A stretch of 64,000 nt of DNA from Pseudomonas syringae (GTDB lineage Bacteria; Pseudomonadota; Gammaproteobacteria; Pseudomonadales; Pseudomonadaceae): positions 1 to 64,000 of the forward strand of contig NZ_JPQU01000021.1 of NCBI RefSeq assembly GCF_000737245.1, in the 5' to 3' direction. Position 1 is the first letter of the stretch; every line of letters begins with the position of its first letter. The notes beneath the pieces are model-generated. The model had not been told where the DNA came from and did not search any database. It saw nothing but the letters and a program-made list of their open reading frames with translations. Below, piece after piece: positions 1 to 7,414 of this stretch. The position numbers and the translations under genes are program-made.

Positions 1-117
1 CAAATCGCCTCGCTGCAGATGGTGCCGACCGCGTTGGTGCAAATCGCCTCGCTGCAGATGGTGCCGACCGCGTTGGTGCAAATCGCCTCGCTGCAGATGG
101 TGCCGACCGCGTTGGAG
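1..117 (+). repeat. 39-bp tandem repeat, three copies
   Basis: Direct repeats of period 39 bp at 1-39, 40-78 and 79-117, with one mismatch in the third copy. The period is a multiple of three and the repeats lie inside an open frame. There are no spacers, so this is a coding repeat and not a CRISPR array. Confidence 0.95.
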
Positions 118-129
118 CAAATCGTCTGA
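1..129 (+). CDS. 3' end of a 13-residue tandem-repeat protein (partial)
   Basis: The frame is open from the window edge to TGA at 127-129. It encodes three copies of a 13-residue unit, QIASLQMVPTALV, followed by QIV. The underlying DNA is a 39-bp direct repeat at 1-39, 40-78 and 79-117. Copies 1 and 2 are identical and copy 3 differs by one base (GTG to GAG, Val to Glu). The gene starts outside the window, so repeat number and N-terminal domain are unknown. I do not recognise the family. Near-identical copies imply recent expansion by slippage or recombination. A rho-independent terminator follows at once, which supports this being the true end of a gene. Confidence 0.7.
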   Translation, partial: QIASLQMVPTALVQIASLQMVPTALVQIASLQMVPTALEQIV

Positions 130-157
130 GCTGATACTTGTTCTGCTTCACTACACC

Positions 158-187
158 AGCCCGGCTTTTGCCGGGCTTAGTTTTTTC
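158..187 (+). terminator. Rho-independent terminator of the repeat-protein gene
   Basis: The stem AGCCCGGC/GCCGGGCT has a TTTT loop and is followed by AG and a run of six T. It lies about 30 bp after the stop codon of the repeat gene and separates that gene from the glycosylation operon. Confidence 0.85.
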
Positions 188-329
188 TGGAATTAGCACT
201 TACCCAAAAGTGTCTAGCCTGATAGCGCGACAAAAAACCGTTACCCAAAGATCGTCAATTTTTATTTTCCAATAAAAACAAATAGTTAAAGACCTATTTC
301 CAGCCACGCTAAAAAACTGACGAATGAAT

Positions 330-359
330 TTGACAGCCCTCCAATCTAGCGCTGATATA
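330..359 (+). promoter_or_regulatory. Candidate sigma-70 promoter of the glycosylation operon
   Basis: A perfect -35 hexamer TTGACA at 330-335 is followed after 17 bp by TGATAT (353-358), or after 18 bp by GATATA. Transcription would start near 366, leaving a leader of roughly 165 nt before the first gene. The 130-330 stretch upstream is AT-rich and shows no gene. Confidence 0.55.
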
Positions 360-427
360 GCAGTGGCAACTTAATACCTCCTTCAAGCTATGAGGCCCCG
401 TTGAATGACTCTGGCGAGTATTCGGCA

Positions 428-438
428 GGCGGTAGCTA
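428..438 (+). promoter_or_regulatory. ops-like element in the operon leader
   Basis: GGCGGTAGC occurs inside the transcribed leader, between the candidate promoter and the first glycosyltransferase. This is the core of the ops (JUMPstart) element that recruits the antiterminator RfaH to long surface-polysaccharide operons in enterobacteria. The position fits, but the bases after GGCGGTAGC depart from the E. coli consensus, and whether this strain has an RfaH-type protein cannot be seen here. Confidence 0.4.
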
Positions 439-533
439 TTCCTTGTGTTTCCGGACACTTGCTTCACTCACGATGTTTCGCAGTTTGAGTTTTGCCGGTT
501 TGAGTGTCGGATCCATTTTCCGAGAGGATTAAT

Positions 534-1556
534 ATGGATTTTTTTCCTGGCTTTTTGTCGGTGGTGCTTCTGGTGCGCAATCAGGCAGACACCCTCGAAC
601 AGACTCTCCGCGAAGCCACTGCCGTGGTCACGTCTCTGGTTAGGGACTACGAGCTGATCCTAGTGGATAACGCATCCGACGATGACAGTATTTCGGTATT
701 GAAACGCCTGAGCAGTGAGGAAGGACTGGCCAATCTTCAGGTATATGCGCTCACCAAAGAAGTCGATGCGGATACCGCTTCATGGGTCGGACTTGAGAAC
801 GCGCTGGGTGACTTTGTCGTGGTTATCGATCCGCTCACCGACGACCTCAACTTCATTCCGCAAATGCTCAACCGTGCCATCAAGGGTTCTGATGTGGTGT
901 TTGCCAACAACGCCAAGAAACCTGCGCAGAGCTTGGCCTATCGCAGTGCGTTTTCGGTATTCCACTGGTTGTACAACCGCTTCAACGGCATCAACCTCGC
1001 CAATGAAGCGCCGCAATACCGGATGCTCGGCAAGCGGGTCATCAACTTTATTCTGCAACACCCCCATCCCTCGATGTCTTATCGACACTTGCCAGCCACC
1101 GGCGGCTTTACCCGCGCTTATCTGCAATACAGCACCCCCCCCAAGGCATCGCGACCCAAGCAATTGGGCGACAGTATCGACCGGGGCGTGCGCTTGCTGG
1201 TCTCCACGACCCGGGCGCCGATGCGTTTGGTGACTGCGCTGTCGCTATTCGGCGCAGTTGGCAACCTGCTGTTTTGCGCCTACGTAGTGGCCATCGCAAT
1301 CTTCAAGACTGAAGTCGCGCCCGGCTGGATCAGCGTCTCGCTGCTGCAATCAGGTATGTTTTTCCTGATCTCGCTGGTGTTGCTGGTGTTGGGTGAATAC
1401 ATCCTGAACATGGCCACGCTCTCCAATGAGGGGCCGGCTTATCACGTGGGTCAGGAGTTCACCAGCGCCCGCATGACCCGCCGGGAAAAGCTCAACATCG
1501 TGGACAGCGCCATGCGTCCTGACGTGGTGGTAACCCTTAGCGATAAACGGTCCTGA
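534..1556 (+). CDS. Family 2 glycosyltransferase, membrane-anchored (GtrB-like)
   Basis: 340 residues. The N-terminal GT-A domain has a beta1 strand at about residues 8-14, LILVDNASDD (41-50) and the acidic motif VVVIDPLTDD (95-104), as in inverting GT2 enzymes that charge undecaprenyl phosphate. Two hydrophobic helices near residues 245-275 and 285-310 anchor it in the inner membrane, the usual GtrB/DPM-like layout. I chose ATG 534 over GTG 504 because GAGAGG lies 6 bp upstream. It is the first gene of a rightward operon and ends 2 bp before the next ATG. A close paralogue lies inverted at 13720-14745, with many long identical stretches such as GQEFTSARMTRREKLN. The sugar donor cannot be told. 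Confidence 0.85.
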   Translation: MDFFPGFLSVVLLVRNQADTLEQTLREATAVVTSLVRDYELILVDNASDDDSISVLKRLSSEEGLANLQVYALTKEVDADTASWVGLENALGDFVVVIDPLTDDLNFIPQMLNRAIKGSDVVFANNAKKPAQSLAYRSAFSVFHWLYNRFNGINLANEAPQYRMLGKRVINFILQHPHPSMSYRHLPATGGFTRAYLQYSTPPKASRPKQLGDSIDRGVRLLVSTTRAPMRLVTALSLFGAVGNLLFCAYVVAIAIFKTEVAPGWISVSLLQSGMFFLISLVLLVLGEYILNMATLSNEGPAYHVGQEFTSARMTRREKLNIVDSAMRPDVVVTLSDKRS

Positions 1557-1558
1557 TC

Positions 1559-2695
1559 ATGGCTGGCGAAGAAGCCCCCGTGGACGCCGTCATCATCGGG
1601 GCAGGCTTTTACGGCTCGGCCATTGCCATCTACCTGGCCCGGGAAAGAGGCCTGCAAAAAATTGTCCTGATCGAACGCGAGTCGGCGCTCATGCAGCGCG
1701 CGTCGTTCAACAATCAAGCCCGAGTGCATAACGGCTACCACTATCCGCGCAGTTTCACGACGGCTTATCGCAGCCGAATCAACCTGCCGCGTTTCATTGG
1801 TGATTGGCCGGAGATCATCAAACAAGACTTCACCAAGCTCTACGCCATTGCCCGGCGCAATTCGAAGGTCACAGCCAAACAGTTCGAACGTTTCTGCCGG
1901 GACATCGAAGCGCCGATTCAGCGCGCCGAACCAACCCTGCGCAAATTATTCGAACCGCACTTGATCGAAGAGGTATTCCTGGTCCAGGAGTTCGCCTTCG
2001 ACAGCGAGAAACTGGCGAACTGGGCCAAACGCTCGCTCGCCGAGTGCGGCGTGCAGATCCGCTATCAGAGCGAAGTCACCGGCCTATCCAGAAATGCTAC
2101 CGGCACCTTGGAGGTCGCAACCCGCCAGGCTGATGGTGTGGAGCAGCAGCTCACCTGCCGTTATGTCATCAACTGCACCTACAGCGGGCTGAATCAGTTC
2201 GCGGGGGATTTCAGCGGAACCAGCGCCGAGCTCAAACAAGAAATCACCGAGATGCCGCTGCTCAAGCTTCCTCCGGAGCTGGATGAACTGGGCATCACGG
2301 TGATGGACGGACCGTTTTTTTCCATCATGCCGTTTCCGGCCCGCGGCCTGCACACCCTCTCCCACGTGCGCTACACACCGCATCTGCACTGGCCTGACCA
2401 ACACGGGATCAACCCCTACGAAAAGCTTGCGCAGTATCACCAGGAGACCCGGGTGGATCACATGCTTCGCGACGTAGAGCGCTACATCCCGGCGATCCGC
2501 AAGGCTGAATACGTCGAGTCGCTGTTCGAGGTCAAAACCGTTCTGCAGATGAGCGAGGGCAACGACTCACGGCCCATTTTTTTTGAAAGGCATTCAACGC
2601 TGCCGGGCACCTATTCGGTACTGGGCGGCAAGATCGACAACATCTACGACGTGCTGGAGAAGCTCGATGCAGAGCCATTTACCCGACTTGATTAA
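1559..2695 (+). CDS. FAD-dependent oxidoreductase (DAO superfamily)
   Basis: 378 residues. It opens with a Rossmann dinucleotide-binding motif, VIIGAGFYGS at residues 11-20 (GxGxxG), then an acidic strand end (LIERE) that would hold the FAD ribose. The overall shape matches the D-amino-acid oxidase/glycine oxidase superfamily. No signal peptide or membrane helix is seen, so it is probably cytosolic. It follows the GT2 gene by 2 bp and precedes an NAD-dependent reductase, so it probably oxidises a sugar or sugar-linked intermediate in making an unusual sugar for this island. That role is inferred from context; the substrate is unknown. Confidence 0.7.
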   Translation: MAGEEAPVDAVIIGAGFYGSAIAIYLARERGLQKIVLIERESALMQRASFNNQARVHNGYHYPRSFTTAYRSRINLPRFIGDWPEIIKQDFTKLYAIARRNSKVTAKQFERFCRDIEAPIQRAEPTLRKLFEPHLIEEVFLVQEFAFDSEKLANWAKRSLAECGVQIRYQSEVTGLSRNATGTLEVATRQADGVEQQLTCRYVINCTYSGLNQFAGDFSGTSAELKQEITEMPLLKLPPELDELGITVMDGPFFSIMPFPARGLHTLSHVRYTPHLHWPDQHGINPYEKLAQYHQETRVDHMLRDVERYIPAIRKAEYVESLFEVKTVLQMSEGNDSRPIFFERHSTLPGTYSVLGGKIDNIYDVLEKLDAEPFTRLD

Positions 2696-2707
2696 GCAGG
2701 AGCTTTC

Positions 2708-3499
2708 ATGACCCATGCACTGATCGGCTACTCCGGATTTGTGGGCAGCACCCTGCTCGCCCAGCGACCTTTCCAGCACCTGTATCGCTCCAGCAACCTG
2801 GGAGAAATCCAGGGCGGCACCTTTGACCGGGTCATCTGCGCGGCAGCTCCGGCGCAGAAATGGTTGGCCAACCAGGACCCACTGGCGGACCTGCGCAATA
2901 TCGAAGTCCTCATCGAGCATTTGCAACGGCTGACCTGTAAACAGTTCGTGCTGATCAGCACGGTCGACGTCTTCAAGAACCCTCAAGGTGTAGACGAAGA
3001 CAGCGAGGTCGATGAGGCCGGACTGCATGCGTACGGCCTGCATCGGCGCTGGCTTGAGCGATTCGTGGAGGCGCAATTCCCCGAGTCCTTGATCGTCCGT
3101 TTGCCGGGTCTGGTAGGGCCTGGCCTGCGTAAAAATGTGATTTTCGATCTTCGTAACGGCAACCAGTTGCAGGCCATTGATAGCCGCGCGATCTTTCAGT
3201 TTTATCCGATGGTCAACCTTAGCACCGACATCCAGACTGCTCTGGATGCGGGCCTGCCGCTGGTGCATCTGACAGCGGAACCGATCAGTGTCGCTGACGT
3301 TTCGCACAGAGGCTTTGGCCAGCCGTTCGACAACGTGCTGCCCGGCACACCCGCGCGCTACGACCTGCAGACCCGGTATGCCGAGCTGTTCGGCGCGCAG
3401 GGGCGTTATCAGTATCAGGCTCGGGAAACCCTGATGGCGATCCGTGCCTACGCGCAATCCGAACCGCTGACCATCAAGGACGAAGGAGCAGGTGCATGA
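2708..3499 (+). CDS. NAD(P)-dependent sugar epimerase/reductase, short form
   Basis: 263 residues. The Rossmann signature GYSGFVG (residues 7-13, GxxGxxG) marks an extended short-chain dehydrogenase fold. It is shorter than typical 310-340-residue nucleotide-sugar epimerases and resembles RmlD-like reductases or minimal epimerase-family proteins. VLISTVDVF occupies the place of the usual catalytic serine/threonine strand, and YGLHRR occupies that of YxxxK, so the catalytic lysine appears replaced by arginine. It begins 12 bp after the FAD gene, with AGGAG upstream, and overlaps the next gene by 4 bp, so translation is coupled. Likely role: reduction or epimerisation step for a nucleotide-linked sugar (inference). 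Confidence 0.65.
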   Translation: MTHALIGYSGFVGSTLLAQRPFQHLYRSSNLGEIQGGTFDRVICAAAPAQKWLANQDPLADLRNIEVLIEHLQRLTCKQFVLISTVDVFKNPQGVDEDSEVDEAGLHAYGLHRRWLERFVEAQFPESLIVRLPGLVGPGLRKNVIFDLRNGNQLQAIDSRAIFQFYPMVNLSTDIQTALDAGLPLVHLTAEPISVADVSHRGFGQPFDNVLPGTPARYDLQTRYAELFGAQGRYQYQARETLMAIRAYAQSEPLTIKDEGAGA

Positions 3500-4332
3500 G
3501 GCTGGCCATTTCCAACATCGCCTGGGACGTGGCGTATGACGAGCAGGTCGCGGCCCTTCTTGAGCGCAATTCGATTGATGCCATCGACCTCGCTCCCGGC
3601 AAATACTTCCCTGACCCGCTCAACACCAGCACCCAGGACATCGTGCGGGTCAAGCGCTGGTGGGCGGAGCGAGGCATAGAGATCACCGGCATGCAGGCGC
3701 TGTTGTTCGGCACCCATGGGCTGAACATGTTCGGCCCGCTGGAAAGCCAGCAGGCCATGCTGCAACACCTGGCAGCGGTTTGCCGGATAGGCGCGGGCCT
3801 GGGCGCGACCCGACTGGTGTTTGGCTCACCGAAGAACCGCGATCGCAGCGGTTTGAATGACCAGCAGACTGCTTATCAGGCCACGCAATTTTTTCGACAG
3901 CTGGGGGACATCGCGCTGCAAGCCGGAGTGACGATCTGCCTGGAGCCCAACCCGGCCTGCTACGGCGCCAACTTCATGACCGACAGCGGGGAAACTGCAC
4001 GGGTCGTGCGGCTGGCGTCCCATCCTGCGATCCGAATGCAGCTCGATACCGGCGCGCTGACCATCAATGCTGAAGACCCTCACGCACTGCTCAAAGCCCG
4101 GTCAGACCTGATCGGCCATGTGCACATCAGTGAGCCGCAACTGGTGCCACTGGGCGACGGTGCGACCGAGCACGCCAATATGGGTCAGGCCATTGAGCAA
4201 TATCTGCCCAATCACGTGGCGTCCATCGAGATGCTTGCGCCGCCAAACGAAGCGCCCATGGTGGCCATCGAGCGGGCCTTGCGCGTTGCATCCTGGCATT
4301 ACCGAAAACCGCGCCGGAGTCGTGAACAATGA
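3496..4332 (+). CDS. Sugar phosphate isomerase/epimerase (xylose-isomerase-like TIM barrel)
   Basis: 278 residues, the usual size for AP-endonuclease-2/xylose-isomerase-like barrels. Metal-binding type motifs can be seen: ICLEPNP (Glu) in the middle, MQLDTG (Asp) and GHVHISEP (His) further on. This family binds a divalent cation and isomerises or epimerises keto sugars, inositols or related polyols. The start ATGA overlaps the previous stop, and the stop overlaps the next start by 4 bp, so it sits in a tightly coupled run. The exact substrate is not apparent. Confidence 0.75.
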   Translation: MRLAISNIAWDVAYDEQVAALLERNSIDAIDLAPGKYFPDPLNTSTQDIVRVKRWWAERGIEITGMQALLFGTHGLNMFGPLESQQAMLQHLAAVCRIGAGLGATRLVFGSPKNRDRSGLNDQQTAYQATQFFRQLGDIALQAGVTICLEPNPACYGANFMTDSGETARVVRLASHPAIRMQLDTGALTINAEDPHALLKARSDLIGHVHISEPQLVPLGDGATEHANMGQAIEQYLPNHVASIEMLAPPNEAPMVAIERALRVASWHYRKPRRSREQ

Positions 4333-4685
4333 AGTGGCTCATCCTGCTGATCGGCATTCTTTCCAACGCGTCGGCCAGTGTGCTGGTGAAGATGGCGATG
4401 ATGCCGCCGCGTCAATTTCCGTCCTTCAAGGACCCCGCCAGCGCCTTGAGTAACTGGCCGTTCTGGCTCGGATTGAGCCTGTATGGCGCGGCATTCCTGC
4501 TGTACGCAGCCGCCCTCGCCAAATTGCCACTGAACGTCGCTCACCCAGTACTCACGGCCGGGGCGATTGCTGCCGTGGCCTTGTCCTCGGCAATGATTTT
4601 TCGTGAGCCGTTCTACTGGACCACCATTGCCGGGATCGTGTTGGTCATGGTCGGCGTGGCGTTGATTACGGTGCATGTGGCGTGA
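4329..4685 (+). CDS. Small EamA/SMR-type membrane protein, probable lipid-linked sugar flippase
   Basis: 118 residues with four hydrophobic segments, the size and layout of small-multidrug-resistance or ArnE/GtrA-like half transporters. Such proteins work as dimers and can flip undecaprenyl-phosphate-linked sugars across the inner membrane. The first helix contains ILSNASASVLVKMAM, typical of the SMR N-terminus with a lysine where drug pumps carry their essential glutamate. That points to sugar-lipid transport and not drug efflux. It overlaps the isomerase gene by 4 bp. With the GT2 (4853) and GT-C-like (5699) genes it completes a three-part donor synthesis, flipping and transfer set. Confidence 0.65.
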   Translation: MKWLILLIGILSNASASVLVKMAMMPPRQFPSFKDPASALSNWPFWLGLSLYGAAFLLYAAALAKLPLNVAHPVLTAGAIAAVALSSAMIFREPFYWTTIAGIVLVMVGVALITVHVA

Positions 4686-4710
4686 GTATGGAAGACGAAT
4701 TCGGTGAATC

Positions 4711-4799
4711 TGTGGGAGCGGTGCTTGCCCGCGATAAGGGCGACGCGATCTAAAGTGAATCGAGTCCAGCCTTATCGCGGGCAAGCACCGCTCCCACAT
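4711..4799. repeat. REP palindrome pair
   Basis: GTGGGAGCGGTGCTTGCCCG at the left and its reverse complement at the right, with CGCGATAAGG/CCTTATCGCG inside, form an 89-bp imperfect palindrome of the Pseudomonas REP type. It lies within the operon, between the flippase and the second GT2 gene, where it may stabilise or attenuate the transcript. Confidence 0.85.
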
Positions 4800-4852
4800 T
4801 GAGATCGCATTTTCCCCGTTGAAGCTGATGAACTGTTTAACGAGAGGCCCCC

Positions 4853-5662
4853 ATGACAGCTGCTGACACTCCCCCAGCCCAGCGTGCCAGCTGGCAAGTA
4901 CCGGCTTTTGACACTTTGTTCTGGCTGCAGCGCCAGCATCGCTGGTGCGTGGTGATCCCGGTGATCAACGAGGGCGCGCGGATCAAAAGCCTGCTGACCC
5001 GCATGGCCACGCTGAAGATTGCCGATATCGCCGACATCATCATCATCGACGGTGGCAGCACGGACGGTTCACTGGAGCCTGCAGCCCTGCAAACCCTGGG
5101 GGTACGCGGGCTGCTGCTCAAGACCGGCGCGGGCAAACTGAGCGCGCAACTGCGCTGCGCCTACGCCTTCGCACTGGATCAGGGTTATGAAGGCATCGTC
5201 ACCATCGACGGCAACGACAAGGACGACCCGCAAGCCATCGGGCGCTTCATCCAGGCGCTGGAGCAAGGCGTCGACTTCGTCCAGGCCTCGCGCTTCGTCG
5301 CCGGCGGCAAAGCCGAGAACACGCCAAAATCCCGTGATCTGGCCATCCGTCTGATCCATGCGCCGCTGCTGAGCCTGGCGTCCGGTTTCAAGTGGACCGA
5401 CACCACCCAGGGCTTTCGCGCCTACAGCCGCAAGTTATTGATAGACCCACGGCTGGCGATCTTTCGCGATGTGTTCAGCACCTACGAACTGCTCGCCTAT
5501 CTGTCCTATCGCGCCCCGCGGCTGGGCTATCGCTGCGTCGAGCTGCCCACCGAACGGCGTTACCCCAAAGGCGAAGTGCCCACCAAGATCAGCAGCGTCA
5601 AAGGCAACCTGTCGATCATGCAGGTGCTGTTCAAATCCTGCCTGGGTCAATACAACCCCTGA
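4853..5662 (+). CDS. Family 2 glycosyltransferase, dolichyl-phosphate-mannose-synthase type
   Basis: 269 residues. It carries VVIPVINEGARI near residues 32-43, IIIIDGGSTDGS (first Asp pair) and VTIDGNDKDDP (DxD-like metal site), all typical of DPM1-like GT2 enzymes that move a sugar from a nucleotide donor to a polyprenyl phosphate. Unlike the 534 enzyme it has no C-terminal membrane helices, so it would act as a peripheral protein at the inner face of the inner membrane. The start has GAGAGG about 6 bp upstream. A REP element separates it from the flippase gene, but the direction and theme are the same, so it is probably still in the operon. Confidence 0.8.
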   Translation: MTAADTPPAQRASWQVPAFDTLFWLQRQHRWCVVIPVINEGARIKSLLTRMATLKIADIADIIIIDGGSTDGSLEPAALQTLGVRGLLLKTGAGKLSAQLRCAYAFALDQGYEGIVTIDGNDKDDPQAIGRFIQALEQGVDFVQASRFVAGGKAENTPKSRDLAIRLIHAPLLSLASGFKWTDTTQGFRAYSRKLLIDPRLAIFRDVFSTYELLAYLSYRAPRLGYRCVELPTERRYPKGEVPTKISSVKGNLSIMQVLFKSCLGQYNP

Positions 5663-5698
5663 TCCACCGCTGCAACACTGTCTACGGGAAAACCCAAA

Positions 5699-7315
5699 AT
5701 GCCTTACCTGAGCCTGCTGCGCCGAGACTGGAAGGCTGTCGGTTTACTGTTGCTGGTCTGCACCTTTTTTATTCTGATTCCTAACCTGAAGGGCAGTACG
5801 GTCCTGACAGACCCCTTTCACGAGGGTGAATACTTTGCGATAGCGGTCAATTATTTCTCCCTCAAACCCCAGTCGTTCCAACCCCTGAGCATCCATGGCG
5901 CGCTGGACTTCATTCCAGCCCTGATTGCCCGGCATTGGTGGGGCGATGATCGTTATTTCCTGCCGACGGCGGCGATCTATGCCGCACTCAATATCGCCGC
6001 CGCTGCACTGCTGCTGTTGATCACCCATACACTGTGCAAAACCCGCCCGTACCAATGGATTCTGCTATTGGGCATGGCCGTGGCCGCGCCGTTTTTCGTG
6101 GGCTATCGCGACCTTCTGTTACTGGCCTCGCTCTACTGCTTTCTGGTCTTGAGTGACAAGCCCAGAAACACCGGCCATATCGGCTTGCTGGTCGTGCTCG
6201 GCGCCCTGATCGGCTTTGGTATGTTCTGGTCGTTTGATCGCGGCATCGCCACTGTCGTATGCGTTGGTCCGGCAATGCTGTTGATGGCCTGGTACAACCG
6301 GATCAACCTGGTGGCTGCGGCTGCTTTTGGCGTGACCGTACTGGTGCTCGGGTTGTTTTTCCAAGGTTTCTCCATCAGTGGCTATCTGGAAAACCTCAGC
6401 GTGCTGCTGCAGACATCCGGGCAATGGAGCTACGGGTGGAGGCTGGACACTGCGATCCTGACGGCATTCGTCGTGCTGATTAATCTGTGGGCAATCATTC
6501 TCGCGATCCGTGCGTACTTGCTTTCAAGCATTGGGGGTCAGGATCTGGCACGCACCCTGGCGCTGCTTCTACTCTCGGCCATCATGTTGAAAATCGGCGT
6601 TAACCGTGCCGATGTCGAACACGTCTTTTACGGACTGTGGGCACCCTTGCTCCTAACCCTGAGCCTGGCCCGCTCCACTTTCACGATCAGCAGATTGATC
6701 CTGCTTGCGCCGCTGATCATCACGATCGGGGCGGCGCTGTCGTTCAAGTTTCATCACGTCGGTTTTTTCCTGATCGCCTGCCTCCTGGTTTACATCTGCG
6801 TCCCCCACCGCGAGTTGGGCGATTTCCGTCCGAGCCATCTGCTGCCCGTGACACTCATCGGGGTCTGCGCATTGGCGGTTCTCTACAGCGGGCTCAAGCA
6901 TTTTCGCGAGGGTCAGTATCAGTGGGTGACGCACCTGATTTCACCGCCCGGCAACACCGAGGCGGTTACCCAAGGCGTGAAATGGGCGTCGCAACGGCTG
7001 CTGCAAAGTCAGGCCAGCTGCGTGTTCGACCTGTCCAACAACGGTGTGATCAACGGCCTGCTGAGTCTGCCGAGCTGCACGCGCTTCACCTACCCGGTCT
7101 ACGCCGCTGCGCAACACGAAGCAGAACTGATCAGCGCCCTCACCAACACCGCCCCGTCGGCCATCGTCTACTCCTCGACATTCCCTTCATACAGCATCGA
7201 CGGCAAAACCATGCGTGAGCGTTTCAAGGCGCTGGATAGCTACCTGACGGCTCGTTATCCGCGGGAAGAGTGTGCTAATGGGTATTGTGTGCGGTATTTG
7301 GGGGCTGGGGGGTGA
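5699..7315 (+). CDS. Polytopic membrane protein, probable GT-C glycosyltransferase
   Basis: 538 residues with about ten hydrophobic segments. Between the first two helices is DPFHEGEYFA; an acidic pair in the first large periplasmic loop is the catalytic hallmark of GT-C enzymes that use polyprenyl-phosphate sugars. The C-terminal 130 residues are soluble and presumably periplasmic. A related layout (RIYDGSQYDGAF in the same place) is seen in the 1051-residue protein at 10491-13646. It lies 36 bp after the DPM-type GT2, its probable donor synthase. The acceptor (O antigen, exopolysaccharide or protein) is unknown. Confidence 0.6.
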   Translation: MPYLSLLRRDWKAVGLLLLVCTFFILIPNLKGSTVLTDPFHEGEYFAIAVNYFSLKPQSFQPLSIHGALDFIPALIARHWWGDDRYFLPTAAIYAALNIAAAALLLLITHTLCKTRPYQWILLLGMAVAAPFFVGYRDLLLLASLYCFLVLSDKPRNTGHIGLLVVLGALIGFGMFWSFDRGIATVVCVGPAMLLMAWYNRINLVAAAAFGVTVLVLGLFFQGFSISGYLENLSVLLQTSGQWSYGWRLDTAILTAFVVLINLWAIILAIRAYLLSSIGGQDLARTLALLLLSAIMLKIGVNRADVEHVFYGLWAPLLLTLSLARSTFTISRLILLAPLIITIGAALSFKFHHVGFFLIACLLVYICVPHRELGDFRPSHLLPVTLIGVCALAVLYSGLKHFREGQYQWVTHLISPPGNTEAVTQGVKWASQRLLQSQASCVFDLSNNGVINGLLSLPSCTRFTYPVYAAAQHEAELISALTNTAPSAIVYSSTFPSYSIDGKTMRERFKALDSYLTARYPREECANGYCVRYLGAGG

Positions 7316-7343
7316 TTTAGGGCGGATTCCGGGATGAGACGCG

Positions 7344-7370
7344 AGCCTGGCTTTTGCCGGGCTTTTTTTC
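7344..7370 (+). terminator. Terminator between convergent operons
   Basis: The stem AGCCTGGC/GCCGGGCT (one G-T type mismatch) with a TTTT loop is followed by seven T. It ends the rightward operon just after its last stop codon, in the 99-bp gap before the 3' end of the leftward flippase gene. Confidence 0.8.
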
Positions 7371-7414
7371 GCCTGTTGCCCAGCGCATCACTACTTGCCG
7401 GGCAAGTGTGGCGT

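Noticed and set aside
1..117. Possible CRISPR array
   Set aside because: Direct repeats are adjacent without spacers, in frame with an open reading frame and end in a stop codon.
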